NCBI RefSeq assembly: GCF_018860965.1
Contig: NZ_JAHKQF010000018.1
Coordinates: forward strand, 299,193 to 363,192
Length of the DNA stretch: 64,000 nt
Direction of reading: 5' to 3'
Source: Alteromonas sp. C1M14
Lineage (GTDB): Bacteria; Pseudomonadota; Gammaproteobacteria; Enterobacterales; Alteromonadaceae
Each line of letters opens with the position of its first letter. Positions within the stretch are counted from its first letter, which is position 1. The translations under genes and the position numbers were made by a program. This document shows positions 8,832-17,844 of the stretch, piece by piece. Below the pieces are notes generated by a model. It was not told the origin of the DNA, did no database searches, and worked only from the letters and a program-made list of their open reading frames with translations.

Positions 8832-9335
8832 ATGAATCTTACGGGTGTAAAAGGTGTGATATTCGATTTGGATGGTACCTTGGTAGAGTCCACATTAGAT
8901 TTTGCCAAGATGCGTGCGGCGGTAGGCTGTCCCCCACAAACCGATATCTTGACCTTTATTGAGCGGTTAACCGATCAAGGGCAAAAGCAGGCCGCCCATC
9001 AGGTGATCCTTGAGCAAGAATTGGAAGATGCCCGCTCGTCTAGGTGGTTGGAAAACGGCAAACGCATGGTAAACCGTGTGCTAGAGGCGGGATTACCCAT
9101 GGCAATTGTTACCCGTAATTGCAAACAAGCCACGGCGATAAAAATACAGAATAATGACATCCCCATTTCGTTAGTTTTAACCCGAGAATGTGCGCCGCCT
9201 AAGCCTGATCCCACGGCATTGTTGAATATTGCACAGCAATGGAGGCTGCCTCCATCAGACCTGCTTTACGTGGGGGATTTCATTTATGACCAACAAGCGG
9301 CCGAAAATGCCGGCATGCAGTGGTTGTTGGTCTAG
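8832..9335 (+). CDS. HAD-superfamily phosphatase
   Basis: Cytoplasmic HAD hydrolase of 167 residues. Motif I is FDLDGTLVES (nucleophile Asp in DLD), motif II the T of IVTRN, motif III the K of PPKPDP, motif IV GDFIYD. The start is set at 8832 by GAGGA just upstream. It is short, with a reduced cap, like small phosphoglycolate-phosphatase-like or GMP/nucleotidase-like HADs. The substrate cannot be assigned. It stands alone between the divergent copper operon and the large hybrid sensor. Confidence 0.85.
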   Translation: MNLTGVKGVIFDLDGTLVESTLDFAKMRAAVGCPPQTDILTFIERLTDQGQKQAAHQVILEQELEDARSSRWLENGKRMVNRVLEAGLPMAIVTRNCKQATAIKIQNNDIPISLVLTRECAPPKPDPTALLNIAQQWRLPPSDLLYVGDFIYDQQAAENAGMQWLLV

Positions 9336-9583
9336 GGGCTAATCGTTAGGTGTGAGTGAGAAAAACGCAAATAGTGGTGCATTAATATGATGAGTGTCTA
9401 CATCACCCCAATTCTCAGATATACACTTTTTAGAACTGATTTTTTCTAAAACTATTCCTTTGGAATTATTTTTTATATAGCCTTCATTTCTCTATTCTCT
9501 TTTAGTATTTTTATTTAGACTTACTAACTTGTAAGCCAATTAATTGCCTTATTAAATTTATCCTTAAATAGCTTGAAGTAGAC

Positions 9584-12500
9584 ATGGAATGTTTATTTAA
9601 TTTTTTATCAAAGTTGTCTTTTCTGTTGATATTATCGGGCTGTCACGTCGTAGTCAGCATTGCTTCAGCCTATTCTCCTGATTACTCCTATGTCAATCCT
9701 CGGGCCAACGTTGGTATTCCCTATTCTATTTGGGTGGATGAAAATGCAATCTGGATTGGCGGTGAAAATGGACTGGTAGAACTAAGAAGCGAAAAAATCA
9801 TAGATTTTTCCTTAAAAAATGTTAAAGCCAAATCCAATTGGGTCACGGATATTTGTGACTTTAACAAAGATAAAATATTAGTTTCAGTTTTTGGAAATGG
9901 ACTTTATCTGATTGATAAAAAAAGCTACATGGTTGAGCGTATCGATACTGGCACGATGAAACAACTTGGCTTTTGGAAAATCAGTGTCGGCGAAAAGCAC
10001 TTCGCGATAAGTTCATTGAATAATATTGCTGTATACGACAATAAAACGCAGAACCTAGTACTCAATTTCGCCGATTCTGACATCCCCATAGCTAACCAAA
10101 CAATCGATTTGGTTCTAGATGAAAAAAATCAGACTATTTGGTGGCTGGATATTAGGTTGGGTTTGTCTTCTTATTCATTGGCGAATCAATCTTGGTCCCA
10201 TGTGAATCTGCCAAAGGACGCCGGCACCATTTATACAGCGCTAAAAAAACAGGGAGAACAATTACTTATTGGAACCAATAAAGGCTTGGTGATATACGAT
10301 ACAAAAACGCGAACCCCTAAAATCATCACGGAAAGAGTGAACAGTGATCTCTCCCAACAGCCAACAAGAACCGTATTTGTGGGGGCAGACGGTACAATCT
10401 GGGTGGGTGCAGAAACACTCTATGTGGTGGACGAAACGGCCTATCGTTTTGTTGAAAAAAAATATATAAAGAATCATAGACGGGTTTCTGAGTTTTTTAT
10501 TGTTATGGATGTAGCGCAAGATCAATTTGCAAATATGTATGTGGTCGATACGTTAAACGAGTTTATGGTGTTTTCAAATTTATTAACTTCAACCCAGTTG
10601 TATCGACCGAAAAACTTATTAAATGATATTGTTACAAAGACCGAGTTTTCTAATAATTCTGAAATCATAGTTAACAGCTATAATGGCCTAGTGTCGGTGG
10701 ATTCATCATCAAATTTCAATGGTGTTGAACCTTTTAAGTTGATACGTGGAAGAGACACACATTATTTAATTAATAAAGAAAATCAAATTTGGTCTGTAAA
10801 TGAAAATAAAATCGTGGATCTTGGGTTTACAGCCTTGCCTCATGATTTTTTCTCTTTAATGGAAGAAGGTTTTTTAGTGGGTGGAAAACTCTTCTTTCTT
10901 TCAGGTGATGAATCTAAACGCGAGCTTTATGAAGTTAGCGGAAATAGAACACAAAAGGTCATGGACCATGTGGTGGTTACAGCGGCATTATCAAATTGGG
11001 GCAGCCTATTAGTGGCGGTAAATGCGGTGGGCGTATTTGAGATAGATCAGAGTGGAAATATTCGTTCGCTAAACTTGGGTATAGACCACTCCTACGATGT
11101 TTTTAGCTCTATTGCCGTTAATGGGGATCTGGTTATTCTTGGCACCTCAGGAAGTGGCTATTTTGTTTTTGACTACAGCCAACAAAAATTAATTCATGAA
11201 GACGCCACTGACCAATTTGTAAGAGATGCAATTTCATTAGACAAGTACTGGCTTGTGGCCACTAATCGCGGGCTGTTTGCTGTAGGTAAAGCGAAAGGTG
11301 AACGAATAAAGTTAGATACTAGCTTTGGTATTATGGATAGTGATTTCGATTTCGATGGTATTTCCGCTTCTTCCCAGCAGATATTTGTAAAAGGGGACAA
11401 GCATCGCTATCTAATCGATAAAGCCACGTTACTGAAGAATCTATCCAACCTTAGCGTTGATACCCATCCTATCCCGTTAAGTTCCCTTGAGTTCTCTGCC
11501 ATTGATAGTCAAGACAAGGCCGACGCTTTGCGTGTGCTTGAGGGAGCCGCGCCTAAGGTAAAGCTGCCGTCTTTTAACTATATTGCAAGGCACTTACTAA
11601 CTTATGAATTTATGCTAGATAACGGACCTAATTGGCAACAATTAGAGGCTAATGTTACCACTGTGGTTCTCAACCAACTTACAGGCGGTACACATACCTT
11701 ACAATTGCGGGTTCACGACCCACGCAGTTACCAACTACAACCCGTTACCCGATTAAACATTAGGGTGTTGCCGCCCTGGTGGCGCAGTTGGCAGGCAATG
11801 GTGATTTATGGGGTTCTACTTAGTTTTATCATATTTATAACCTACTGGAGTTACAGAAAACGGATCCGCGAGCAGGGGGCTTATCTTACTAGTTTGGTAA
11901 ATGAGAAAAACCGTGTGTTAGAAGAGTCGAATGATTCGATTAAACGTATGCTGCAACGCAAGCAAACCGTGTTTTCTAATTTGTCTCATGAACTACGAAC
12001 CCCTTTGTCTCTTATTCTTGGACCTCTTTCTCAGTTGAAAAAAAGTGTGACATCCGCAAAAGCCCTTGAGCATTTGCAGCTTGCTGAAAGAAACGCTGGA
12101 CGAATACAGGTGCTACTCGATCAGATGCTGGAGGTTGAACGGTTAGATCATGTTAAGACACTGCCTGTGAATGAATGTGATATCGCCTCTGTGACCCAAT
12201 GTATTTTGTACGACCTCAGCACCCTTGCCGACATGAAACAACAAACGCTGAATTGGCAATGTACTACCAAAGAAAAAATAAAATTATATGGGGGCTCGTT
12301 AGAAAAGATATTAATGAATTTGGTTTCCAATGCAGTGAAATATACCCCCCGGATGGGAGCAATTAATGTGTCGGTTCGCGTGGATAATCTTCAATTAATT
12401 ATCCAGGTGGATGACAACGGCATTGGTATGACTGAATCAGAGCGCCTGAGAATCTTTGAACGTTATACAAGGTTTAATGAAGGCGAACAGGGCGCCGGGG

Positions 12501-13480
12501 TTGGCCTTGCCCTAGTTAAAGAGCTAATTACCGCGAACGGTGGCTGGATCAACGTGGTAAGTCAACAAGACAAAGGCACCCGATTTACGGTGACACTGCC
12601 CATGCTTCACCATTTTGATAGTGATGATGTTGATACGGTAGAAGAGCCCATAGTAAATGAGTACGAGCTGATAAATGCTGACAATAAGCAAGCCATTATA
12701 TTAGTGGTTGATGACAATCAGGAGATGAGACATTATTTACACACTGTGTTGTCCATCAATTACACCTGCCTATTAGCCAATAATGGAAAGCATGGGTTAC
12801 AAATAGTCGAGAAAATTCGTCCTCACCTTATTATTACCGATTACAAAATGCCGGTGATGGACGGCTTAGCGCTGGTGACGAGTATTCGTGATGATGCTGC
12901 GCACGCTTATATTCCGATTATTATGCTGTCGGCCCTTGGTGATTCCACCAGCAGGGTAAGAGGGTTGCAGGCTAATATTGATTGCTACCTGACCAAGCCA
13001 TTTAATGAAGAAGCCCTGTTATTAACGGTTACCAATTTACTGCACAGGGAAGCCACCCATCGCTCTGAGTCTAATGCAGCAGAAGAGCCGGCAAATGATT
13101 GGCCTTTACCCACGTTTGAATCTGAACGAGAGCAGCAATTCTATTTTAAGCTGATGACGTTTATGGAACAGGTTTACGGACAAGAAAATAGCTCTCGTTC
13201 GGATGTGGCACAACACATGGCGATGAGCGAGCGCCACCTACAGCGTAAGATTAAAGCCATGTTTGGCAAAAACTTTACGGATTTACTGCGGGAATTTCGT
13301 ATGCGTAAAGCCAAAGATATGCTTGAACAGGGCAGGCAAATTACTCAGGTTGTATACGATGTAGGCTTTACTTCACCGTCCTATTTTAGCCGTAGTTTTA
13401 AAGAGGTGTATGATGTGACGCCCTCAGAATATCAAAAGCATAACTACAAGGTGAAAAACGAAGGCTCAAACCACCAATAA
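9584..13480 (+). CDS. Hybrid two-component regulator: propeller sensor, histidine kinase, receiver and AraC output in one chain
   Basis: Inner-membrane regulator of 1298 residues with sensor, kinase and DNA-binding output in one polypeptide. Order: signal/anchor; periplasmic two-component propeller repeats (about 40-640); Y_Y_Y-type beta domain (about 650-725); transmembrane helix (about 733-758); HisKA with His802 in NLSHELRTP; HATPase with NLVSNAVKYTP, DDNGIGM and GAGVGLALV; receiver with DDN and acceptor Asp1086 (TDYKMP); C-terminal AraC HTH (about 1190-1290). In Bacteroidetes such proteins switch on polysaccharide-use loci; none lies here. The first half is visibly A/T-richer than neighbouring genes, possibly a sign of transfer. 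The convergent neighbour is cydB. Confidence 0.95.
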   Translation: MECLFNFLSKLSFLLILSGCHVVVSIASAYSPDYSYVNPRANVGIPYSIWVDENAIWIGGENGLVELRSEKIIDFSLKNVKAKSNWVTDICDFNKDKILVSVFGNGLYLIDKKSYMVERIDTGTMKQLGFWKISVGEKHFAISSLNNIAVYDNKTQNLVLNFADSDIPIANQTIDLVLDEKNQTIWWLDIRLGLSSYSLANQSWSHVNLPKDAGTIYTALKKQGEQLLIGTNKGLVIYDTKTRTPKIITERVNSDLSQQPTRTVFVGADGTIWVGAETLYVVDETAYRFVEKKYIKNHRRVSEFFIVMDVAQDQFANMYVVDTLNEFMVFSNLLTSTQLYRPKNLLNDIVTKTEFSNNSEIIVNSYNGLVSVDSSSNFNGVEPFKLIRGRDTHYLINKENQIWSVNENKIVDLGFTALPHDFFSLMEEGFLVGGKLFFLSGDESKRELYEVSGNRTQKVMDHVVVTAALSNWGSLLVAVNAVGVFEIDQSGNIRSLNLGIDHSYDVFSSIAVNGDLVILGTSGSGYFVFDYSQQKLIHEDATDQFVRDAISLDKYWLVATNRGLFAVGKAKGERIKLDTSFGIMDSDFDFDGISASSQQIFVKGDKHRYLIDKATLLKNLSNLSVDTHPIPLSSLEFSAIDSQDKADALRVLEGAAPKVKLPSFNYIARHLLTYEFMLDNGPNWQQLEANVTTVVLNQLTGGTHTLQLRVHDPRSYQLQPVTRLNIRVLPPWWRSWQAMVIYGVLLSFIIFITYWSYRKRIREQGAYLTSLVNEKNRVLEESNDSIKRMLQRKQTVFSNLSHELRTPLSLILGPLSQLKKSVTSAKALEHLQLAERNAGRIQVLLDQMLEVERLDHVKTLPVNECDIASVTQCILYDLSTLADMKQQTLNWQCTTKEKIKLYGGSLEKILMNLVSNAVKYTPRMGAINVSVRVDNLQLIIQVDDNGIGMTESERLRIFERYTRFNEGEQGAGVGLALVKELITANGGWINVVSQQDKGTRFTVTLPMLHHFDSDDVDTVEEPIVNEYELINADNKQAIILVVDDNQEMRHYLHTVLSINYTCLLANNGKHGLQIVEKIRPHLIITDYKMPVMDGLALVTSIRDDAAHAYIPIIMLSALGDSTSRVRGLQANIDCYLTKPFNEEALLLTVTNLLHREATHRSESNAAEEPANDWPLPTFESEREQQFYFKLMTFMEQVYGQENSSRSDVAQHMAMSERHLQRKIKAMFGKNFTDLLREFRMRKAKDMLEQGRQITQVVYDVGFTSPSYFSRSFKEVYDVTPSEYQKHNYKVKNEGSNHQ

Positions 13481-13492
13481 CCGGAGTTAATC

Positions 13493-13525
13493 GGTGTCAC
13501 CTTGTAAACATCACAAGATGACACC
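13493..13525. terminator. Hairpin between convergent hybrid-regulator and cydB genes
   Basis: GGTGTCA-C-CTTGT (13493-13505) pairs with ACAAG-A-TGACACC (13513-13525), giving a 12-bp stem with one C/A mismatch and a 7-base loop. It has no U-tract on either strand, so a bidirectional stop or an RNA-stabilising hairpin is inferred from its place at the convergent junction. Confidence 0.55.
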
Positions 13526-13531
13526 CATGGA

Positions 13532-14542
13532 TCAGTAATAGGTGAGTTTTTCTGATTTACCTGAGAAGATCCGATATACCATGGCGGTGTAAGCCAAAAT
13601 ACAAGGCACCACAATAACGGCACCAACCAGTAAAAAGCGCAAAGAATTGGCATCACTAACGGCATCCAAAATCGTGAGCTTCCCTGGTACCACATACGGA
13701 TAGTAACTGACGCCAAAGGCAAAGAAGCATAAGATGAAGACCAATAAGGCAATGGCGAAAGGTAGCCATTCACCTTTGCCGTTGGCTTCGGGGAGTTTGG
13801 TTAACACCACGGAACATAAGGTAAGCAAGCCAAAGCAAGCTACCGGTATGGCCATCAGTACGAAACCTGCTGGGCTTTCAAGCCACAACGTGCGCACACT
13901 GTCATGTAACGTCAGATTAAGAAAGCTCACAGCAATGATGCCACCGGCTAATACCATTAGGCAGCGTTTTGCCCAGTAAAGGGCTTTTTGCTGTAACTCG
14001 CCTTCGGTTTTTAGGATGAGCCAGCAAGCACCAATAAATGCATAAGCGGCGGTGACGCCAAACGCGGCTAATAGTGCAAAGCCTTGAGCGAAGAGATCGG
14101 TACGTAGCCCTGTTACCCAGATACCTAACATATAGCCTTGAGAAAGTGTGGTCAGTAATGAACCATACTTAAAACAGGTATCCCATTTTTTCTTTTTCAC
14201 TTGGGGCACTTTAGCGCGAAAATCGAATGAGACCCCCCGTAAAATAAGCCCAAGTAGCATAAAGGTAGCAGGCAAATACAAGGCCTGCAAAATCTCGCTA
14301 TGGGCCTGGGGAAAGGCAATGAGCAATAAGCCAACAGCCAACACCAGCCAGGTTTCGTTGGCGTCCCAATAGGGGCCGATAGACGCGATCATATCGTCTT
14401 TAAAGCCTTCATTTCGTGGTGGAAACAACACGCCCACACCAAGATCGTAGCCGTCTAAAACAGCATACAAGAGCACCGCTAACCCCAGTAAGCCAATATA
14501 TATGTTGGCGAGAGTTTCGATGGATAAGGAATCAAATGGCAT
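13532..14542 (-). CDS. cydB: Cytochrome bd ubiquinol oxidase subunit II
   Basis: Integral membrane subunit of 336 residues. The N-terminus (LYAVLDGYDLGVGVLFP) and the ETWLVLAVGLLLIAFPQAH stretch are CydB hallmarks. It pairs with CydA in the quinol-oxidising, oxygen-reducing terminal oxidase used at low oxygen or when haem-copper oxidases are inhibited. The gene starts 9 bases after cydA. No small CydX gene follows: the next 50 bases hold only the convergent hairpin. This fits the cyanide-insensitive (CIO) type of bd oxidase. Confidence 0.96.
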   Translation of the reverse strand: MPFDSLSIETLANIYIGLLGLAVLLYAVLDGYDLGVGVLFPPRNEGFKDDMIASIGPYWDANETWLVLAVGLLLIAFPQAHSEILQALYLPATFMLLGLILRGVSFDFRAKVPQVKKKKWDTCFKYGSLLTTLSQGYMLGIWVTGLRTDLFAQGFALLAAFGVTAAYAFIGACWLILKTEGELQQKALYWAKRCLMVLAGGIIAVSFLNLTLHDSVRTLWLESPAGFVLMAIPVACFGLLTLCSVVLTKLPEANGKGEWLPFAIALLVFILCFFAFGVSYYPYVVPGKLTILDAVSDANSLRFLLVGAVIVVPCILAYTAMVYRIFSGKSEKLTYY

Positions 14543-14551
14543 AGTAACCTC

Positions 14552-15916
14552 CTAGTGTACACCGATAGTGGTGAGCCGATTGGCTTTGGCTTTCTGGCGT
14601 TCTTCATGGGTAATTTCTTCTATTCCCACCGACTTGCGACACATCAGTGTGAGCGTGCTCATATAAGCGATGAGCAATACCACATACATGACAGCATATA
14701 AGGTGAAAGATAGCGCCACATTGGCAGGAGGTAATCCGGTTACCGCATCTTGGGTTCTTAATACACCGCTGACCAAATAGGGCTGTCGGCCCACCTCGGT
14801 GACATACCATCCTGATAAGGTGGCAATCCAACCACTAAAACTCATACCAATGAAAAGGCGATTCAGCCACACTGGCATGGCGTTTTGACGGAACAGGTAG
14901 TAGGCGCCACACCAAGCGGCAAAGAGCATCAGCATTCCCATGCCTACCATGATTCTAAACGAGAAGAAAACAGGGGCGACGGGAGGGTGTTCGCCCTCAA
15001 ATTCGTTCAACCCTTTAAGTTCACCTTCTGGATCATGGGTGAGAATAAGGCTGGCACCGCGAGGGATACTAATTTCAAAGTGATTTTCCTTATTGTTTTC
15101 ATCGGGTATGGCAAACAGTAATAAGGGGGCGCCTTTTTCTGTGTGCCAGATACCTTCCATCGCAGCAATTTTTTGTGGCTGATGTTCTAAGGTGTTTAAG
15201 CCGTGCATATCGCCGGCCATGATTTGCAATGGGATCAGCACCGCGGCGGTATAGGTGGCGGTTTTCAAAGCGATCTTAGGCGCTATTTTTTCATCGCCTC
15301 GGTAGAGTCGATAAGCAGAAAGCCCGGCGATAAGAAAACTGGCGGTGAGTCCCGATGCTAGCAACATATGGGTCAGGCGATAAGGAAATGATGGGTTGAA
15401 GATGATGGCAGACCAGTCTTTGGCGTAAATAACACCATCAACCACTTCATGGCCTTGTGGCGTTTGCATCCAACTATTGAGGGCCAATATCCAGAATGCC
15501 GACAAGGTGGTGCCCGCTGCCACCACAAAGGAGGCCAGAGTATGTAACCAGTTAGGCACACGCTTGGTACCGAACAACATAATGCCTAAAAAGGTGGCTT
15601 CAAGAAAAAAGGCGGTAAGTACTTCATAGCCCAATAAGGGTCCAGCCACATTACCGGCTTTTTCCATAAAGCCGGGCCAGTTGGTGCCAAACTGAAAGGA
15701 CATGGTGACACCGCTCACTACACCCAGAGCGAAGGTTAAAGCAAACACGCGAACCCAGAAGCGGTAAATTCGCATCCATACGGGGTTTGATGAGAAGTTA
15801 GAGCGCAATTTGAAATAAAACAGGTACCATCCCAGCGCGATGGTAATGGTGGGAAATAAAATGTGAAAACTGATATTTAATGCAAACTGAAGTCGTGATA
15901 ACAAAAATGCGTCCAC
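14552..15916 (-). CDS. cydA: Cytochrome bd ubiquinol oxidase subunit I, short Q-loop (CIO) type
   Basis: Haem-bearing subunit of 454 residues, about 70 shorter than E. coli CydA, which indicates the short Q-loop class. The N-terminal RLQFALNISFHILFP carries the haem ligand His18, and GRQPYLVSGVLRT is the conserved loop just after the Q-loop region. It oxidises quinol at the periplasmic side and holds b558, b595 and d haems. It sits between the GbsR-like regulator gene (9 bases upstream) and cydB (9 bases downstream), clearly one operon. Confidence 0.96.
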   Translation of the reverse strand: MDAFLLSRLQFALNISFHILFPTITIALGWYLFYFKLRSNFSSNPVWMRIYRFWVRVFALTFALGVVSGVTMSFQFGTNWPGFMEKAGNVAGPLLGYEVLTAFFLEATFLGIMLFGTKRVPNWLHTLASFVVAAGTTLSAFWILALNSWMQTPQGHEVVDGVIYAKDWSAIIFNPSFPYRLTHMLLASGLTASFLIAGLSAYRLYRGDEKIAPKIALKTATYTAAVLIPLQIMAGDMHGLNTLEHQPQKIAAMEGIWHTEKGAPLLLFAIPDENNKENHFEISIPRGASLILTHDPEGELKGLNEFEGEHPPVAPVFFSFRIMVGMGMLMLFAAWCGAYYLFRQNAMPVWLNRLFIGMSFSGWIATLSGWYVTEVGRQPYLVSGVLRTQDAVTGLPPANVALSFTLYAVMYVVLLIAYMSTLTLMCRKSVGIEEITHEERQKAKANRLTTIGVH

Positions 15917-15925
15917 GGTAGCCTC

Positions 15926-16483
15926 CTATTTTTCCTGAGCTTTGCCCGGAAGAAGTTTGTCTTTAAGTTCAAGAATACGACCAACACCTGCACCTAGTTT
16001 CATTAAGGTGTCGAGTTTTTCTGGACCAAGGTTTTGCAGCTCTTGAGACCAAGCGGTAACAGATTCGAGTAGATCATGGATTTCATGAAGTCTTTCTTGC
16101 ACCTGTTCGTCTTGCTTGTTGCCTGGCGTGTCGAGGATTAAATCCCGTAGTAAGGTTAAGGTAGGATCAATCTCTCGCTTTCTTCGTTCTTCAAACACGC
16201 GATTTGCTAAAACCCAGATTGAACCGGCTGGGACAAAAAACTCTTTTCTTTCGCCGGGAATATGATGGTGTTTGATGACCTGCCACGACTGCAATTCTTT
16301 TAAACCCATACTGGTGTTGCCCCGAGAAATACTTAAAGCGTCGGCTATTTCCTGAGCCGCGAGGGGTTCGTCGTTTAATACTATGAGGGCAAATATTTGT
16401 CCCACGGTACGATTGAAGCCCCAGCGGCTGCCCATTTCTCCAAAGTGCATAACCGCTGAGGTAACGAGGGGTGACATATTCAT
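15926..16483 (-). CDS. GbsR/MarR-family transcriptional regulator of the cyd operon
   Basis: Protein of 185 residues with a winged-helix domain (about 25-100: IFALIVLNDEPLAAQEIADALSISRGNTSMGLKELQ...), the conserved GFNRTVGQIFALI entry of the GbsR family (COG1510), and a helical C-terminal half for dimer formation. It is the first gene of the operon with cydA and cydB. Likely to control its own operon: palindromic CTGAAA/TTTCAG half-sites overlap the predicted -10 just upstream. The ligand is unknown; GbsR itself responds to choline, but there is no sign of that here. Confidence 0.88.
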   Translation of the reverse strand: MNMSPLVTSAVMHFGEMGSRWGFNRTVGQIFALIVLNDEPLAAQEIADALSISRGNTSMGLKELQSWQVIKHHHIPGERKEFFVPAGSIWVLANRVFEERRKREIDPTLTLLRDLILDTPGNKQDEQVQERLHEIHDLLESVTAWSQELQNLGPEKLDTLMKLGAGVGRILELKDKLLPGKAQEK

Positions 16484-16495
16484 CTTATTGCCTTA

Positions 16496-16519
16496 CTGAA
16501 GTTTCAGAAATTACTGAAA
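16496..16519. promoter_or_regulatory. Overlapping CTGAA/TTCAG palindromes, candidate autoregulatory operator
   Basis: CTGAA-GT-TTCAG (16496-16507) and TTTCAG-AAATTA-CTGAAA (16502-16519) share a half-site, so three regularly placed half-sites lie just before the GbsR-like gene. The minus-strand -10 candidate TAATTT (16513-16508) is inside the second palindrome. Binding by the adjacent regulator is inference. Confidence 0.5.
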
Positions 16520-16533
16520 GTTTATGCCGAAGC

Positions 16534-16547
16534 TTGATCCAAATCAA
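16534..16547. promoter_or_regulatory. FNR/Anr box upstream of the gbsR-like-cydAB operon
   Basis: TTGAT-CCAA-ATCAA is a perfect match to the FNR consensus TTGAT-N4-ATCAA. Its centre (16540.5) is about 40 bases upstream of the start site expected from the -10 at 16513-16508, the spacing of an FNR-activated class II promoter. It supports low-oxygen induction of the bd oxidase. Confidence 0.85.
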
Positions 16548-16635
16548 TCTCTTGTTGCAAATAAACGGCGAGCAATGGGTAAGGCGTGGGCGAAATAAGC
16601 CCACTATCAATAGGTTATGAATTATTAAATTTTAC

Positions 16636-17838
16636 TTAAGGTGTCTGTTGAGACAGGGAGTTAGCTAAGGGGGTATCGGCTGGGGTGACAAGGTCGTAGA
16701 GCTCAGCGAGGGCGATGTCAGCGGGGCGGTCACTGGTAAGCACGGAGGCGCCAGCGTTAACCTCGGAAACGGTAAAACGCACGTTTTCTACCGGGCGCTG
16801 AACGGAGATCCCGGTATACGGGGTGCGTTTTAAGGAGCGTTTTTTAAGGAGGGAAAAACTATCACCCATACTGACCCCTTGATCGCTGCCCATGGCGACC
16901 ACAATACCGTCAGGTAATTTATCCACGATTTGCGTGATGGAGGCTTTACAAGCAATGGCGCTACTAATGTCAGACACTGCGGCATTCACTGTATTGAGAG
17001 ACACTCGGCCGTATTCACTGCGCCAGAACAAACTGTTATGGGTATCCACCGCAGAAGCCTCGGCGTATGACCAATTTGCCTCACTGTGATAACTGTCTTG
17101 AAGAAGCAAGGCATTCCTAAAAGCATCGATAACGTAAACATCTAAGGTGAAATTACGCTTAAGTGCAGCGTCGTCGTCGTCCTCAATATTGATTTGCTCA
17201 AATAGGCTAATGTCTCTAACAAACCCAAATACGATAAATTGCCGGCCGGAGGTTTGTGCTAAGTAAGCGGCTTTTTCATACATCATTTGTGGTTGCAATG
17301 CATTAAAACTGGCGGTATCTGCGAAGGCTTTATCCATTAACTGCACGCTCAGAGATGTCTCTTGGCGCATGAGTTGTTGTTCTATACGTTTGCTGATTTG
17401 CTGGCCAAAGTCGTAAATATCACCATAGGCGGCCTGACGTGGTTTAAGTAACTGAAATCGTGTAACTAATACCGTACGGCTATACTTATCACTTTCGCAT
17501 GAAAAAATAGGGGTGATGTTAACCCGTACCACCACGGTGAGTTTCTCGTCTTCTACCGTTTCGCTGAGTATTTCCACGCGTTGAATACGGCCTGTAGAGT
17601 GTATTTCGGCTTTACTACTTACCAGCAGACCGTTCAGTACCACATCTTCTGCGGTAATCAGACTGCCGGCTTTAAAAGAGGCGTCAGCAATGGCATTTTT
17701 TATCGCCATTAAACGAACATCGTCAAGGGGCGCATCTTTAACGGCCAGCGTGGACTCCCCTTGTACCCATTCGGCCGAGGCTGCCAGAGGCAGCGAGCAA
17801 GTGATAAAGAGTAAAAAGACACGCAGCACAGGGGTCAT
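16636..17838 (-). CDS. flgT: Flagellar H-ring protein FlgT
   Basis: Periplasmic protein of 400 residues with a signal peptide ending near ASA (residue 22). The N-terminal domain (GESTL-AVKDAPLDDVRLMAIKNAIADAS) and the C-terminal AMGSDQGVSMGDSFSLL segment match FlgT of Vibrio, which builds the H ring around the flagellar basal body and helps stator assembly. Its start is 6 bases after the flgH-like gene, so they form one transcript. No other basal-body gene is in the window. Confidence 0.85.
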   Translation of the reverse strand: MTPVLRVFLLFITCSLPLAASAEWVQGESTLAVKDAPLDDVRLMAIKNAIADASFKAGSLITAEDVVLNGLLVSSKAEIHSTGRIQRVEILSETVEDEKLTVVVRVNITPIFSCESDKYSRTVLVTRFQLLKPRQAAYGDIYDFGQQISKRIEQQLMRQETSLSVQLMDKAFADTASFNALQPQMMYEKAAYLAQTSGRQFIVFGFVRDISLFEQINIEDDDDAALKRNFTLDVYVIDAFRNALLLQDSYHSEANWSYAEASAVDTHNSLFWRSEYGRVSLNTVNAAVSDISSAIACKASITQIVDKLPDGIVVAMGSDQGVSMGDSFSLLKKRSLKRTPYTGISVQRPVENVRFTVSEVNAGASVLTSDRPADIALAELYDLVTPADTPLANSLSQQTP

Positions 17839-17844
17839 ACAAGG

